Notes: generated by a model from the letters alone, not told the origin. Shown: positions 19,564 through 28,523, counted from the first letter of the stretch. The stretch: DNA of 64,000 nt from Providencia rettgeri (GCF_041075285.1 NZ_CP163512.1:2418001-2482000), one strand, 5' to 3'. Translations and numbers: made by a program.

Positions 19564-20595
19564 ATGCGTATAACTCAACCCTCTTCAATACCACTTTCCC
19601 CCAACCAATTAAACAATCTATTAAATGGAAAAATAGATGATGACGGCTTAGCGTTACTGACACAATCCGCCTGCCAAGGCAGTCTTGATGATATTGATTT
19701 ATTACATAATTTAGCTTTACGCCATGACGAGTTAGGTCAAAAAGCAGAAAGTATTTTATTTGATATTTTCAGTGGAAAAATAAAAAGTAAAAAAGGTATT
19801 GATAGCGAAATACAAAAAACCAGTGAAAGGTTGTATCAATTATCCGGTGACGGGAAAATCAAAAATTACCTTGATGATTCAAAACTAAAAGCCCCCTCTA
19901 AATTACTCTATATTGTTGGTTCAAAAATAGAAAAGCGTATTGATAAGCTTGATTTAACCCCATTATTTATCAAAGACGAACCAACAGGCTCAAGCCTTTG
20001 GGATCTGAACAGAATGCTCACAAGTGATGAACTTGATGCTGTAAATAAAGAGACTGGATCTTTGCCACTTAATGTGACGGTTAATTGTGCAATGGGACTT
20101 ACCCAAAATGGCGATAATTTATTAGCAGAAATTATCGAAGAAAAAATAAACAGTGGCGCTAATTTGAACCAAATTGAATTATTCCCTATCAATGTTAATA
20201 ACAACCATTGGATTTTATTTGCACTTTACCAAGCAAACTCACAACACACACCATTAAACAACGACATAAAATGTGTCATATTTAATTCATACTATAGTGT
20301 TAGTGACGATATTCGAAAAGACATAGCACTGGCGGCAGAAAAAGCAAATATCGCTGAAAAAAATATCACTTATATTGAAGGTAACATCCAACAATTTGTG
20401 CCCAATGGCTGCGGGCTATTTGTTCTTGAAGCAATAAAACGAATCACTGAAGCCCCTGAACAAGATCCAATAAAAAACCTCAACAAATTCCATATAAGTT
20501 TCGCTAAAAAAATCGAAGAAGAACAGGAACAATTTAATATTCAAAATCGTCGGCAATTGTTTTCACATTACTTTGATAACAAAAGTCGATTATGA
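19564..20595 (+). CDS. Putative ElaD/SseL-like cysteine protease (CE clan deubiquitinase)
   Basis: This 343-residue protein has the ordered catalytic motifs of Ulp1-type CE-clan proteases: H215-W216 in NNNHWILFAL, N241 in VIFNSYY, Gln near 275 in GNIQQFV, and C283 in PNGCGLFVLEAI. Bacterial relatives with this layout include the deubiquitinases SseL (Salmonella) and ElaD (E. coli), which act on host ubiquitin. The N-terminal ~130 residues are helical and charged, and I see no signal peptide, as in type III effectors. I start at ATG 19564 (AGGA upstream), not at the ATG 30 bp earlier. It stands alone between modA and acrZ. The activity is inferred; a phage or chlamydial-type DUB/SUMO protease is possible. 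Confidence 0.7.
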   Translation: MRITQPSSIPLSPNQLNNLLNGKIDDDGLALLTQSACQGSLDDIDLLHNLALRHDELGQKAESILFDIFSGKIKSKKGIDSEIQKTSERLYQLSGDGKIKNYLDDSKLKAPSKLLYIVGSKIEKRIDKLDLTPLFIKDEPTGSSLWDLNRMLTSDELDAVNKETGSLPLNVTVNCAMGLTQNGDNLLAEIIEEKINSGANLNQIELFPINVNNNHWILFALYQANSQHTPLNNDIKCVIFNSYYSVSDDIRKDIALAAEKANIAEKNITYIEGNIQQFVPNGCGLFVLEAIKRITEAPEQDPIKNLNKFHISFAKKIEEEQEQFNIQNRRQLFSHYFDNKSRL

Positions 20596-20614
20596 TGGGT
20601 CCATCGCTTAAGAG

Positions 20615-20647
20615 AAAAACCCCTTGATGGCCTTCGCCATCAAGGGG
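20615..20647 (-). terminator. acrZ rho-independent terminator
   Basis: A perfect 12-bp stem (CCCCTTGATGGC 20620-20631, GCCATCAAGGGG 20636-20647) has a 4-base loop. On the minus strand it is followed by TTTTT, so it terminates acrZ. It also lies 24 bp after the protease gene and may stop that transcript too. Confidence 0.85.
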
Positions 20648-20682
20648 TCTATGATCAATTGGAACGGTAATATCGCTAAACG

Positions 20683-20832
20683 TTACTTGTTCTCAGTATG
20701 ATGATGCGGAACATGCGCTTTAGACAGTAAGTTAAAGAATGCGCCTAACCCATAGATCAAGCCCATGATCAAAAACATCACGACAGGAACCATCATCAGA
20801 GCGAAACCTAAACTTTTAATAAGTTCTAACAT
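20683..20832 (-). CDS. acrZ: AcrAB-TolC efflux pump accessory protein AcrZ
   Basis: This 49-residue single-helix inner-membrane protein binds AcrB and modulates which drugs the AcrAB-TolC pump exports. The reverse strand from ATG 20832 reads [20 protein letters not shown], followed by [18 protein letters not shown]. It is nearly the same as E. coli AcrZ (YbhT) and has the same length. The His-rich tail PHHHTEN is local. AGAGG precedes the ATG. Position beside the mod genes and divergent from modE is as in E. coli. Confidence 0.93.
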   Translation of the reverse strand: MLELIKSLGFALMMVPVVMFLIMGLIYGLGAFFNLLSKAHVPHHHTENK

Positions 20833-20947
20833 AAAAAAGCCTCTTCAGTGATACTGTACCCACCAGCCTACAAGATACGCTGACGAGGAAAATTCGACTC
20901 TTAATACAACTATTATAAACCCATTGATTATAAATCAAATCAAAATA

Positions 20948-20969
20948 ATAACGCATAATCGCGTTATAA
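20948..20969 (+). promoter_or_regulatory. Palindrome overlapping a likely modE -10 box
   Basis: ATAACGC (20948-20954) and GCGTTAT (20961-20967) form a perfect 7-bp dyad with a 6-bp centre. The sequence TATAAT (20964-20969) overlaps its right arm. It lies about 95 bp upstream of modE and could be an autoregulatory operator. Confidence 0.4.
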
Positions 20970-21062
20970 TGCAGACTATTTTAGACAAAATATTATACTA
21001 ACGACATACTAAACGTGCTTTTTAGCTCTGTCACCACTAACCGAGCCGGAAGGGAGAAAAAT

Positions 21063-21851
21063 ATGCAGGCAGAAATCTTACTCACACTTAAATTGCAAGG
21101 CAGTTTATTTGCTGATCCACGCCGTATCGCACTACTCAAACAAATTAAAGCGACAGGCTCTATCAGTCAAGGTGCCAAGCTTGCAGGTATCAGTTATAAA
21201 AGTGCTTGGGATGCTATTAATGAAATGAACCAACTCACCGATGATATTCTGGTTGACCGCGCAACGGGGGGAAAAGGTGGCGGTGGTACGACATTAACCC
21301 ATTACGGTGAGAGATTGCTTCAATTATATGATTTATTAGCACAAATTCAGCAAAAAGCCTTTGATGTTCTTAAAGAAGATAATTTACCCCTTGATAGCCT
21401 GCTTGCGGCCATTTCACGCTTTTCACTGCAAACTAGTGCACGTAATCAGTTTTTCGGCACACTGATTGCCCGTGACCATACACACGTCCAACAACATGTT
21501 CAAATTCGTTTAGCGGATAACAGTACGGTGATTAAGGCCGCACTTACTGAACAAAGCGCTAACCGTCTAGGTTTAGTTGAAGGTAAAGAAGTGCTCGCGT
21601 TAATTAAAGCACCATGGGTTAAGCTCAGCAAACAACCAAAACAAAGCGATTTTGATAACCACCTTGAAGGGAAAATCACCACGTTAGAACGAGGTAAAGA
21701 TAATAGCGAAGTGATTGTCACGCTGACAGGTGGCGAAACACTCTGCTCAACCCTGCCAAATAGTGATGTTGATGCACAATCTTTGCAAGTTAACGACACG
21801 ATCACCGCACTTTTCAATGCAGACCAAGTGATTGTTGCTACCTTGTGCTAA
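21063..21851 (+). CDS. modE: Molybdate-dependent transcriptional regulator ModE
   Basis: ModE senses molybdate and represses modABC while activating molybdoenzyme genes. The N-terminal LysR-like winged helix is visible (DPRRIALLKQIKATGSISQGAKLAGISYKSAWDAINEMN), followed by ATGGKGGGG and two C-terminal MOP domains (SARNQFFGTLIARDH and LGLVEGKEVLALIKAPWV). The chosen start MQAEILLTLKLQ at 21063 matches E. coli and has GGGAG upstream; the frame extends 16 codons further. The length is 262 residues, as in E. coli. modF follows. Confidence 0.97.
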   Translation: MQAEILLTLKLQGSLFADPRRIALLKQIKATGSISQGAKLAGISYKSAWDAINEMNQLTDDILVDRATGGKGGGGTTLTHYGERLLQLYDLLAQIQQKAFDVLKEDNLPLDSLLAAISRFSLQTSARNQFFGTLIARDHTHVQQHVQIRLADNSTVIKAALTEQSANRLGLVEGKEVLALIKAPWVKLSKQPKQSDFDNHLEGKITTLERGKDNSEVIVTLTGGETLCSTLPNSDVDAQSLQVNDTITALFNADQVIVATLC

Positions 21852-21990
21852 ATAAATCGGCTTACTTACTTGAAAAAAGTAAGTAAGCATTCACCTTTTT
21901 TATCTCCACTCACATTCACTTATTGACTTTATCCGCAATCCTGATTATTCCTGTTAGACGACAAGGTAAATATTCATGATAAGGAAGCGA

Positions 21991-23466
21991 ATGAGCTCAA
22001 TAACAATACAACATAGCAGCTTTAAGCTCAGCGAAACACAAACGTTGGATATCCAGCAACTCACTATTAACAAGGGTGAAAGTTGGGCATTTATTGGTTC
22101 GAATGGCAGCGGTAAATCATCACTTGCTCGTGTTCTATCTAATGAGCTCAAACCACTCTCTGGTGTTGTCAAAAATACGTTTAACTCTCCCGTTCGCCTT
22201 TCGTTTGAGCAATTGCAAAAAATCATTAATGAAGAGTGGCAACGCAACAATACCGACCTTCTTAGTGATGGTGAAGAAGACACGGGCTATACCGCTGCTG
22301 AAATAATCCAGCTTAACCATAAAGACAATGAATATTGTTTAGAGCTCGCAACTAAATTTGGCATTCGTGATTTACTTTCTCGCCGTTTTAAATACCTTTC
22401 CACAGGAGAAACGCGTAAGGTATTGTTATGCCAAACATTAATGGGTAACCCTGACTTATTGATCTTAGATGAGCCCTTTGATGGCTTAGACGTCTATTCA
22501 CGTAGCAACTTAAGCGAACTGCTCTACAGTTTATCTGAAAAAGGTCTAACGCTAGTTTTAGTGTTAAATCGCTTTGATGAACTTCCTGACTATATTGAAA
22601 ATATGGGAGTGGTTGCCGATTGCAAATTGACGATGTCTGGTGACAGAGAGTCAGTACTTGCTAACTCGCTAATTAGCCAATTGCAGCACAGTGAAAAAAT
22701 AAAGCAACTTTCAATTCCCGAAACAGAAGATCCAACGAACGATGAAAAGCTTGATGAAACAACACCGCGTATCATTTTAAAAAATGGTGTTATCAGTTAT
22801 AACGACAAACCTATCCTCCATGGTCTAAACTGGCAAGTTAACCCGGGTGAACACTGGCAAATTATAGGTGAAAATGGTGCGGGTAAATCCACTTTATTAA
22901 GCTTAATCACTGGTGATCATCCACAAGGTTACAGCAATGATTTAACCTTATTTGGTCGTCGCCGAGGTAGCGGTGAAACCATTTGGGACATCAAACGCCA
23001 TATTGGCTATGTGAGTAACAGTATTCACCAAGAATACCGGGTTGCAACCAGCGTATTAAATGTGATTATTTCCGGTTTCCATGACTCAATAGGTTTATAC
23101 CAAACACCATCGGATCGCCAAATACAGTTAGCTTATGAATGGCTAGCACTGTTAGGATTCGATGCCAAAACCGCACAACACCCTTTCCATAGTCTTTCAT
23201 GGGGCCAACAGCGATTAGTATTAATCGCTAGGGCGCTTGTCAAACACCCAGCGATGCTGATTTTGGACGAGCCACTACAAGGATTAGATGGTCTGAATCG
23301 ATTACTCGTTTTACGTTTTATCGATGTGATGCTGAGTCAAGGCAACACTCAGTTGCTATTTGTTACCCATCATCAAGAGGATGCGCCTGCCTGTATTACT
23401 CACCGATTAACTTTCGTTCCTGAAAATGGCAAATATCGCTACGAAATTGAACAGGTTCGTACTTAG
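21991..23466 (+). CDS. modF: Twin-ABC ATPase ModF
   Basis: ModF is a soluble protein with two ABC ATPase domains, encoded with modE; its role is still unclear. The first Walker A is GSNGSGKSS (residues 36-44), with signature LSTGETRK and Walker B LLILDEPFDGLD. The second Walker A is GENGAGKST, with HSLSWGQQRLVLIARAL and LILDEPLQGLD. The start ATG 21991 (MSSITIQ) has AAGGA upstream and agrees with E. coli; an ATG 15 bp earlier is in frame. The length is 491 residues. Confidence 0.95.
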   Translation: MSSITIQHSSFKLSETQTLDIQQLTINKGESWAFIGSNGSGKSSLARVLSNELKPLSGVVKNTFNSPVRLSFEQLQKIINEEWQRNNTDLLSDGEEDTGYTAAEIIQLNHKDNEYCLELATKFGIRDLLSRRFKYLSTGETRKVLLCQTLMGNPDLLILDEPFDGLDVYSRSNLSELLYSLSEKGLTLVLVLNRFDELPDYIENMGVVADCKLTMSGDRESVLANSLISQLQHSEKIKQLSIPETEDPTNDEKLDETTPRIILKNGVISYNDKPILHGLNWQVNPGEHWQIIGENGAGKSTLLSLITGDHPQGYSNDLTLFGRRRGSGETIWDIKRHIGYVSNSIHQEYRVATSVLNVIISGFHDSIGLYQTPSDRQIQLAYEWLALLGFDAKTAQHPFHSLSWGQQRLVLIARALVKHPAMLILDEPLQGLDGLNRLLVLRFIDVMLSQGNTQLLFVTHHQEDAPACITHRLTFVPENGKYRYEIEQVRT

Positions 23467-23792
23467 CCCACAAAACTATCAGCAATTTGGAAGCAATACC
23501 AAGTTGCTGATAACTTTCCCTGAAGTCGCCATAGAATTTGCTTGATGTCAGTCATGAGAATGTGTAAACAGTGATTTTATCGCTTGCTGTATCGATTCAA
23601 TTCGAGTTAAATTTAGTGCATTGGCAAGATTTATCAACCTAGAGAACAAATCGCCTCTTCGAATAAGATTTGTTTTTCACATTGATTAGGGAGAAAACGC
23701 AAGTTGCTACTAGCGTTCAAGTTGACTATCCCTATAATGTAGGTCAGCAACAATTCATTTCTAATTAGAATGTACTGATAGGAGTTTTAGCT
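23467..23792. other. modF-gpmA spacer; site of missing gal operon
   Basis: No gene is visible in these 326 bp. A TATAAT (23733-23738) about 55 bp before gpmA is a possible -10 box. In E. coli the galETKM operon lies between modF and gpmA; nothing resembling it remains here. Confidence 0.6.
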
Positions 23793-24545
23793 ATGGCTGT
23801 AACTAAACTGGTTTTAGTAAGACACGGTGAAAGTGAGTGGAATAAAGAAAACCGCTTCACTGGTTGGACGGATGTTGAATTATCTGATAAAGGTCGCGAT
23901 GAAGCAAAAGTTGCTGGCCAATTACTGAAAGATGAAGGCTTTGTCTTTGATTTTGCATACACTTCTGTTCTAAAGCGCGCTATCCATACCCTGTGGAACA
24001 TTCTTGATCAAGTTGAACAACAATGGCTGCCAGTTGAAAAAAGCTGGAAACTGAATGAGCGTCACTACGGGGCTCTGCAAGGCTTAGACAAATCAGAAAC
24101 AGCAGCAAAATACGGTGACGAGCAAGTTAAACTGTGGCGTCGCGGTTTCGCCATCACCCCACCAGAACTGACGAAAGACGATGAGCGCTATCCAGGTCAC
24201 GATCCACGTTATGCAAAACTGTCAGAAAGCGAATTGCCCGTAACTGAAAGCTTAGCAACCACGATTGAACGTGTTGTTCCTTACTGGGAAGAAGTGATCA
24301 AACCACGCGTTGCAAGTGGTGAAAAAGTCATTATTGCTGCACATGGTAACTCACTACGCGCACTGGTAAAATATTTGGATAACATGGGTGAAGATGAAAT
24401 TCTAAACCTGAACATTCCAACTGCGGTCCCCATGGTTTATGAGTTCGATGAGAACATGAAACCAATCAAACGCTACTACTTAGGTAACCAAGACGAAATC
24501 GCAGCAAAACAAGCCGCTGTTGCGAACCAAGGTAAAGCAAAGTAA
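23793..24545 (+). CDS. gpmA: 2,3-bisphosphoglycerate-dependent phosphoglycerate mutase
   Basis: GpmA interconverts 3- and 2-phosphoglycerate in glycolysis. The phospho-histidine is H11 in [53 protein letters not shown] and [12 protein letters not shown] complete the active site. The length is 250 residues, as in E. coli. AGGAG lies upstream of the ATG, and a strong terminator follows, so it is a single-gene unit. Confidence 0.98.
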   Translation: MAVTKLVLVRHGESEWNKENRFTGWTDVELSDKGRDEAKVAGQLLKDEGFVFDFAYTSVLKRAIHTLWNILDQVEQQWLPVEKSWKLNERHYGALQGLDKSETAAKYGDEQVKLWRRGFAITPPELTKDDERYPGHDPRYAKLSESELPVTESLATTIERVVPYWEEVIKPRVASGEKVIIAAHGNSLRALVKYLDNMGEDEILNLNIPTAVPMVYEFDENMKPIKRYYLGNQDEIAAKQAAVANQGKAK

Positions 24546-24564
24546 TTTATTCATTTTACCCTGT

Positions 24565-24599
24565 TAAAAAAGATTGAGTTTTTGGCTCAATCTTTTTTT
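24565..24599 (+). terminator. gpmA rho-independent terminator
   Basis: AGATTGAG (24571-24578) pairs with CTCAATCT around a T/G-rich loop and is followed by TTTTTTT; the A run on the left makes it bidirectional, so it may also end the leftward gene at 24634. Confidence 0.9.
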
Positions 24600-24633
24600 A
24601 TATCACCCATATGACTAGTAAACCATCAAAATA

Positions 24634-25320
24634 TTAGAATAAGTATCTCACACCCAACATTACTTCTTGCGATTTCAGATGTGCTTTCATTTGCTCATCT
24701 TGCCGATGACGAATATTATCAAAATTATTCATACCACTTTCGATTTTACCTAGGTCGATGTAGCGATAGCCTAGATCCACATTTAATTTATCAATTGGCT
24801 CATAACTCACACCCGCCCCGATAGAATAAACAAGATTAGTATCTGTATTGCTTGCATATTGGCGCGATGTATTCCCCTGCCAGCCAGAAGATTTAATTTT
24901 AGCAACACCAAGACCTACAGTACCATACACTGAGATCCCTTGATAAACCTCATAGTCACGGTATGCATTAATCATTAAACGCTCTGCATCGACTTTGTGA
25001 TGATTAAAGCTGGTACGAAAAATACTAGAACTACTGGTATATTCTGTTTTTTTCTTAAACGTATACTCAGCTTCAGTGCGCCAGCCATTGCCATATTGGT
25101 AACCCGCCGCGATTGCACCATGATAAAAATCTTCTTTCTCATCACCCGCAACAAATTGACCAATACCTGGACGACTACTGGTATCCATATTATCGGCTTT
25201 TTGCCATACTTTGGTCACTCTAGCTGCGCCGTAATACCCTTCATGACTTGTTGACGCTAAAGTTGTACTGGCCATACTCACCAGTGCAAAGCCAATTGAA
25301 ATCGTAAAATATTTATTCAT
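24634..25320 (-). CDS. Outer-membrane beta-barrel protein (opacity/OmpA-barrel-like)
   Basis: This 228-residue protein has a signal peptide of about 22 residues (cleavage near ALA-STS, from TTLASTSHEG). Alternating amphipathic strands follow, with AAGYQYGNGWRTEAEYTF, NAYRDYEVYQGISVYGTVGLGVA, VYSIGAGVSYEPIDKLNVDLGYRYIDLG and the C-terminal EVMLGVRYLF, whose final Phe is the BAM recognition signature. It resembles the porin-like eight-stranded barrels of the opacity family. The exact role (adhesion, serum resistance or other) cannot be read from the sequence. It is a single gene, divergent from the one at 25514. Confidence 0.75.
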   Translation of the reverse strand: MNKYFTISIGFALVSMASTTLASTSHEGYYGAARVTKVWQKADNMDTSSRPGIGQFVAGDEKEDFYHGAIAAGYQYGNGWRTEAEYTFKKKTEYTSSSSIFRTSFNHHKVDAERLMINAYRDYEVYQGISVYGTVGLGVAKIKSSGWQGNTSRQYASNTDTNLVYSIGAGVSYEPIDKLNVDLGYRYIDLGKIESGMNNFDNIRHRQDEQMKAHLKSQEVMLGVRYLF

Positions 25321-25513
25321 TCTCAGTATTATCCATAAATGTTATTGTAACGAATAGTTATCATTTCACTTATGTAACAATAAAGAAATACAAAAATATT
25401 GCTTAAGTCATTCTTATTTTTTGAATGAAAATAACTTACTATCTCTAGTGTCGAAAATAACAATAACCGATTATCATAGGGAAAATTAATTTAAGGATTG
25501 ATAAAACATCGAA

Positions 25514-26254
25514 ATGAATAAATTTAATATTTATGTCTGGGTTGGTTTGGTACTCAGCGCTAGTATATTAGGTTCACTTCTGTATATGATTAATGCGGGT
25601 GAACTTGTTATTGATGGCTCAAATGGTGCAGCAAACCATGAATTAATGAAAACATTGATGATTATTGCTTGTGCCAGTTTCCCAATCCAAATTGTAAGTA
25701 TGATGGTGATGCCATATAAACCAAGGCTCGCGATTGGTCTCGCCATTGTCAGTAGCGTTGCATTGATGCCTATCACCATAGTATTTGCAATGGGGATGAT
25801 TTTTTCTGCAACTCGCTGGCGCTACCGCCAATTAGACGTGTTTGATACTAGCCTCAATGTCAATTTTAGCGAAAAGGTTGAGTTTAATAAACGCAATAAC
25901 CGCATTGTGGTGATTTCCCTTGGTATTATCAGTATTGCCTTTATTTTACTGAGCCAAAGTTTAGGGATGTTTTTATTTGTTTTAACGATTTTCCTTGGCT
26001 ACTTTGGCAAAAAAGCAGGTGATACCGTTTATTTAGCAGTAAAAGACGCATACTTGTATATCCGCCCGAATATCTTTGCTTATTGCTACCGTATTCCATT
26101 AAAAGATGTGACTTACCTAAAAGGAGAAAAAGGCAAAGTTTTCTTTGATGTTCAAACCCCTGAAGGGCTTTTGCAATTAACCGCAACACCAGCAAATACA
26201 GCACCTGAAGAACAGGTAAATATTGAAAAATTATTAAGCCGAGTCCCAAAATAG
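25514..26254 (+). CDS. Predicted inner-membrane protein, unknown function
   Basis: I do not recognise this 246-residue protein. It has five or so hydrophobic helices (near 7-25, 47-66, 75-97, 131-147 and 151-165), then a soluble C-terminal domain of about 80 residues (VYLAVKDAYLYIRPNIFAY, GKVFFDVQTPEGLLQLTATP) that looks like a beta-rich cytoplasmic module reminiscent of PH-like bPH domains. The ATG at 25514 has a weak ribosome binding site. It is convergent with the gene at 26297, with a hairpin between them. Confidence 0.7.
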   Translation: MNKFNIYVWVGLVLSASILGSLLYMINAGELVIDGSNGAANHELMKTLMIIACASFPIQIVSMMVMPYKPRLAIGLAIVSSVALMPITIVFAMGMIFSATRWRYRQLDVFDTSLNVNFSEKVEFNKRNNRIVVISLGIISIAFILLSQSLGMFLFVLTIFLGYFGKKAGDTVYLAVKDAYLYIRPNIFAYCYRIPLKDVTYLKGEKGKVFFDVQTPEGLLQLTATPANTAPEEQVNIEKLLSRVPK

Positions 26255-26260
26255 TGATAA

Positions 26261-26293
26261 AAATCTGCCTACAAAAATAGTAGGCAGATTTTA
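26261..26293. terminator. Bidirectional terminator
   Basis: AAATCTGCCTAC (26261-26272) and GTAGGCAGATTT (26280-26291) form a perfect 12-bp stem with a 7-base loop, flanked by A and T runs. It lies between convergent genes. Confidence 0.85.
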
Positions 26294-26296
26294 TTA

Positions 26297-27088
26297 TTAA
26301 TGAACTTGAACAGGGATCATCATGTCTATTGAAGGGTATACATTCAGGTCAATACCATTGATTGTCTCCGAATCCAATACATTAATTCCCGAAATAAAGG
26401 TGGATAATAATTCAAGAATATTCGTCGAAATATCAAGACCCCCTGAAATAGGGATGTCAGCTTTAAAAGTTTTAATCCCATATTTATTTAAAACAGGCTC
26501 TGCCATCTCAGCCCATTCCAAATAACCAGTAATCGCTTCTTCTGCATTTTTAATATTATCCTTAGCTCTTATGATTTCATATTCAGTTAAAGCATCATAT
26601 TTTAATTTATCTTTTTGTGAATTAATATAATCTTTCTGTTCTTGAATTAGCTTACCATATTCTTTAAATCCATTAACATAGTCATAACCTTTATATTCAC
26701 CATGTTCTTTAACATTCTCAATCGTATAATTAATATTATTCGCGGTGCTTTCCAGAGTAACCATTTTAAAGTGTTCCTGCCTAATTCTATTGTCTGATTC
26801 AGTTAATAACTCCCTTGCTTCAGACGTTAATTTAGGTAGTGCGTTAAATAATTTATTGCTAAATTCAGGTGGTGATAATTTTCTAGTTTTAAGTTCGTAA
26901 AATTTATTTATTATTTCACTTATCTGACTACTTGCAATCTCACCATTTTGCATATAACTGTTAACTTCAGTTAATAACCGATTATAATTTGAATTCCTAT
27001 CGGTGAGATATTCATAGTAGCTTTCAACAGAATCTATATATTTCTCTATTTCATTTAACTCACTCTCGTCTATATTTCCAATTTTCAA
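26297..27088 (-). CDS. 263-residue open frame of the split helical gene
   Basis: This is the long intact part of the locus described at 26297-27272. If translated separately it would need a TTG or ATT start. The C-terminus (GGLDISTNILELLSTFISG, DLNVYPSIDMMIPVQVH) is less charged than the rest. No function is assigned. Confidence 0.45.
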   Translation of the reverse strand: MKIGNIDESELNEIEKYIDSVESYYEYLTDRNSNYNRLLTEVNSYMQNGEIASSQISEIINKFYELKTRKLSPPEFSNKLFNALPKLTSEARELLTESDNRIRQEHFKMVTLESTANNINYTIENVKEHGEYKGYDYVNGFKEYGKLIQEQKDYINSQKDKLKYDALTEYEIIRAKDNIKNAEEAITGYLEWAEMAEPVLNKYGIKTFKADIPISGGLDISTNILELLSTFISGINVLDSETINGIDLNVYPSIDMMIPVQVH

Positions 27089-27125
27089 GTTATTTTCAAT
27101 AAAGACCTTATAGTACCTTAAGTTA

Positions 27126-27272
27126 TTATCTAATAATTAAATCATAAAATGATGGGTAAAAAATTTCATTTCTATTTACAGCATTAATTGAATGTTCATG
27201 CCAATTCATTAAATCGAGTTTATAATTAGCTCTATTTAAATTACTTAAATTACTTAAATTACTTAAATCCAT
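27126..27272 (-). CDS. 48-residue small ORF, likely the 5' part of the split gene
   Basis: ATG at 27272 with GGAG eight bases upstream starts MDLSNLSNLSNLNRANYKLD. The SNL triplet comes from a 9-bp tandem repeat (TTAAGTAAT three times). It ends at 27126, 38 bp before the TTG of the following frame. It could be an independent small protein but is more likely the first exon-like piece of the frameshifted gene. Confidence 0.4.
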   Translation of the reverse strand: MDLSNLSNLSNLNRANYKLDLMNWHEHSINAVNRNEIFYPSFYDLIIR

Positions 27273-27420
27273 ACTGCAATCTCCTATAGTTTCAATTAAT
27301 AATTATATATTTCGGAGATTACATTAGCCAAAATATTATAAAAAAAACAAATTTAGTTTTTATATATAAAGAATTGAATCATATTAGTAGAAATAGTTAA
27401 AATAACATTTAGCCATTAAT

Positions 27421-27455
27421 AGAAAAGCTCAATTATATAATAATTGAGCTTTTCT
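27421..27455. terminator. aroG terminator (bidirectional)
   Basis: A perfect 16-bp inverted repeat (AGAAAAGCTCAATTAT and its complement) with a 3-base loop lies 10 bp after the aroG stop codon. Confidence 0.85.
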
Positions 27456-27464
27456 GGAGATTAA

Positions 27465-28523
27465 TTAATATTTACTGCGACGTGCTATCACAGCATCCGA
27501 TAGCTGACGCAATACTTTCTCGGTATCACCCCAACCAATACAAGCATCTGTGACGCTTTTACCGTAAACTAATGGCTCACCGGATTCTAAGTTTTGGTTA
27601 CCTTCCACTAAATTACTTTCAATCATAATCCCTGTAATTGAACGATCGCCGCTGCTAATTTGTTCACTAACATCCGCCGCAACTTCCATCTGCTTTTCAA
27701 ATTTCTTACAGCTATTCGCGTGGCTAAAGTCAATCATAATGCTAGGCATTAAACCTGCTTTTACTAAGCCCTCGCGCACTTCTTTAACATGTTTAGCGCT
27801 ATAATTTGGCTCTTTACCGCCACGCAAAATGATATGGCAGTCAGGGTTACCGCTTGTGTTTACGATGGCAGAATGTCCCCATTTCGTCACAGACAAGAAA
27901 CAATGTGCAGAACGCGCCGAATTAATTGCATCAATGGCAATTTTAATCGTGCCATCAGTACCATTTTTAAAACCAACAGGGCAAGAAAGTCCTGAAGCAA
28001 GTTCACGGTGAATTTGTGATTCAGTGGTACGTGCCCCAATTGCTCCCCAACTCATTAAATCAGCAACATATTGTGGGCTAATGACATCCAAAAACTCACC
28101 CGCAGTCGGCAAACCTTGGTTATTAATCGTTAATAGTAATTCACGCGCAATACGTAAACCTTCGTTAATATCGAAACTGTTATCCATGCGAGGGTCATTA
28201 ATTAAACCTTTCCAACCCACTGTGGTACGAGGTTTTTCAAAATACACACGCATCACGATTTCTAACGAGTCTTTCAACTCTTCACGCAACTGAGCTAAGC
28301 GCTCAGCGTATTCAAGCGCAGCTTTAGTATCATGAATCGAACACGGGCCAATTACCACCACTAGGCGGTCATCTTTACCCGTTAAAATATTGTGAATAGC
28401 AAGGCGTGCTTCATGAACGGTAAACGCAGCTTTATCTGTTGCTGGAAATTTTTCAAGTAGAGCAATAGGGGGAAGTAATTCTTTTATTTGTTTTATTCTG
28501 ACGTCATCGTTCTGATAGTTCAT
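27465..28523 (-). CDS. aroG: 3-deoxy-7-phosphoheptulonate synthase (Phe-sensitive type)
   Basis: AroG condenses phosphoenolpyruvate with erythrose 4-phosphate, the entry step of aromatic amino acid synthesis. The start MNYQNDDVRIKQIKELLPPIALLEKFPAT, GPCSIHD, RVYFEKPRTTVGWKGLINDP, SCPVGFKNGTDG, KWGHSAIVNTSGN and IMIDFSHAN match the E. coli phenylalanine-feedback isozyme over the full 352 residues. It is monocistronic with its own terminator. I see no convincing TyrR box upstream. Confidence 0.96.
   Translation of the reverse strand: MNYQNDDVRIKQIKELLPPIALLEKFPATDKAAFTVHEARLAIHNILTGKDDRLVVVIGPCSIHDTKAALEYAERLAQLREELKDSLEIVMRVYFEKPRTTVGWKGLINDPRMDNSFDINEGLRIARELLLTINNQGLPTAGEFLDVISPQYVADLMSWGAIGARTTESQIHRELASGLSCPVGFKNGTDGTIKIAIDAINSARSAHCFLSVTKWGHSAIVNTSGNPDCHIILRGGKEPNYSAKHVKEVREGLVKAGLMPSIMIDFSHANSCKKFEKQMEVAADVSEQISSGDRSITGIMIESNLVEGNQNLESGEPLVYGKSVTDACIGWGDTEKVLRQLSDAVIARRSKY

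Larger units (their letters stand above)
26297..27272 (-). pseudogene. Helical protein gene, probably split by a frameshift
   Basis: The main frame (26297-27088) encodes 263 residues and is highly helical, Lys/Glu/Asn-rich, with no membrane segment. It has no ATG near its start; only TTG (27088) or ATT (27100, with AAGG upstream) are available. The frame is open a further ~35 bases upstream and reads DNNLRYYKVFIENNLKIGN, which looks like real protein. Just upstream, in another frame, a 48-codon ORF (27126-27272) has a good GGAG site and ATG. A single indel near 27125-27140 would join them into a protein of about 325 residues. I do not recognise the family. The ARELL region and overall size faintly recall type III tip proteins, but that is not evidence of function. 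Base composition is more AT-rich than the neighbours. Confidence 0.5.
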
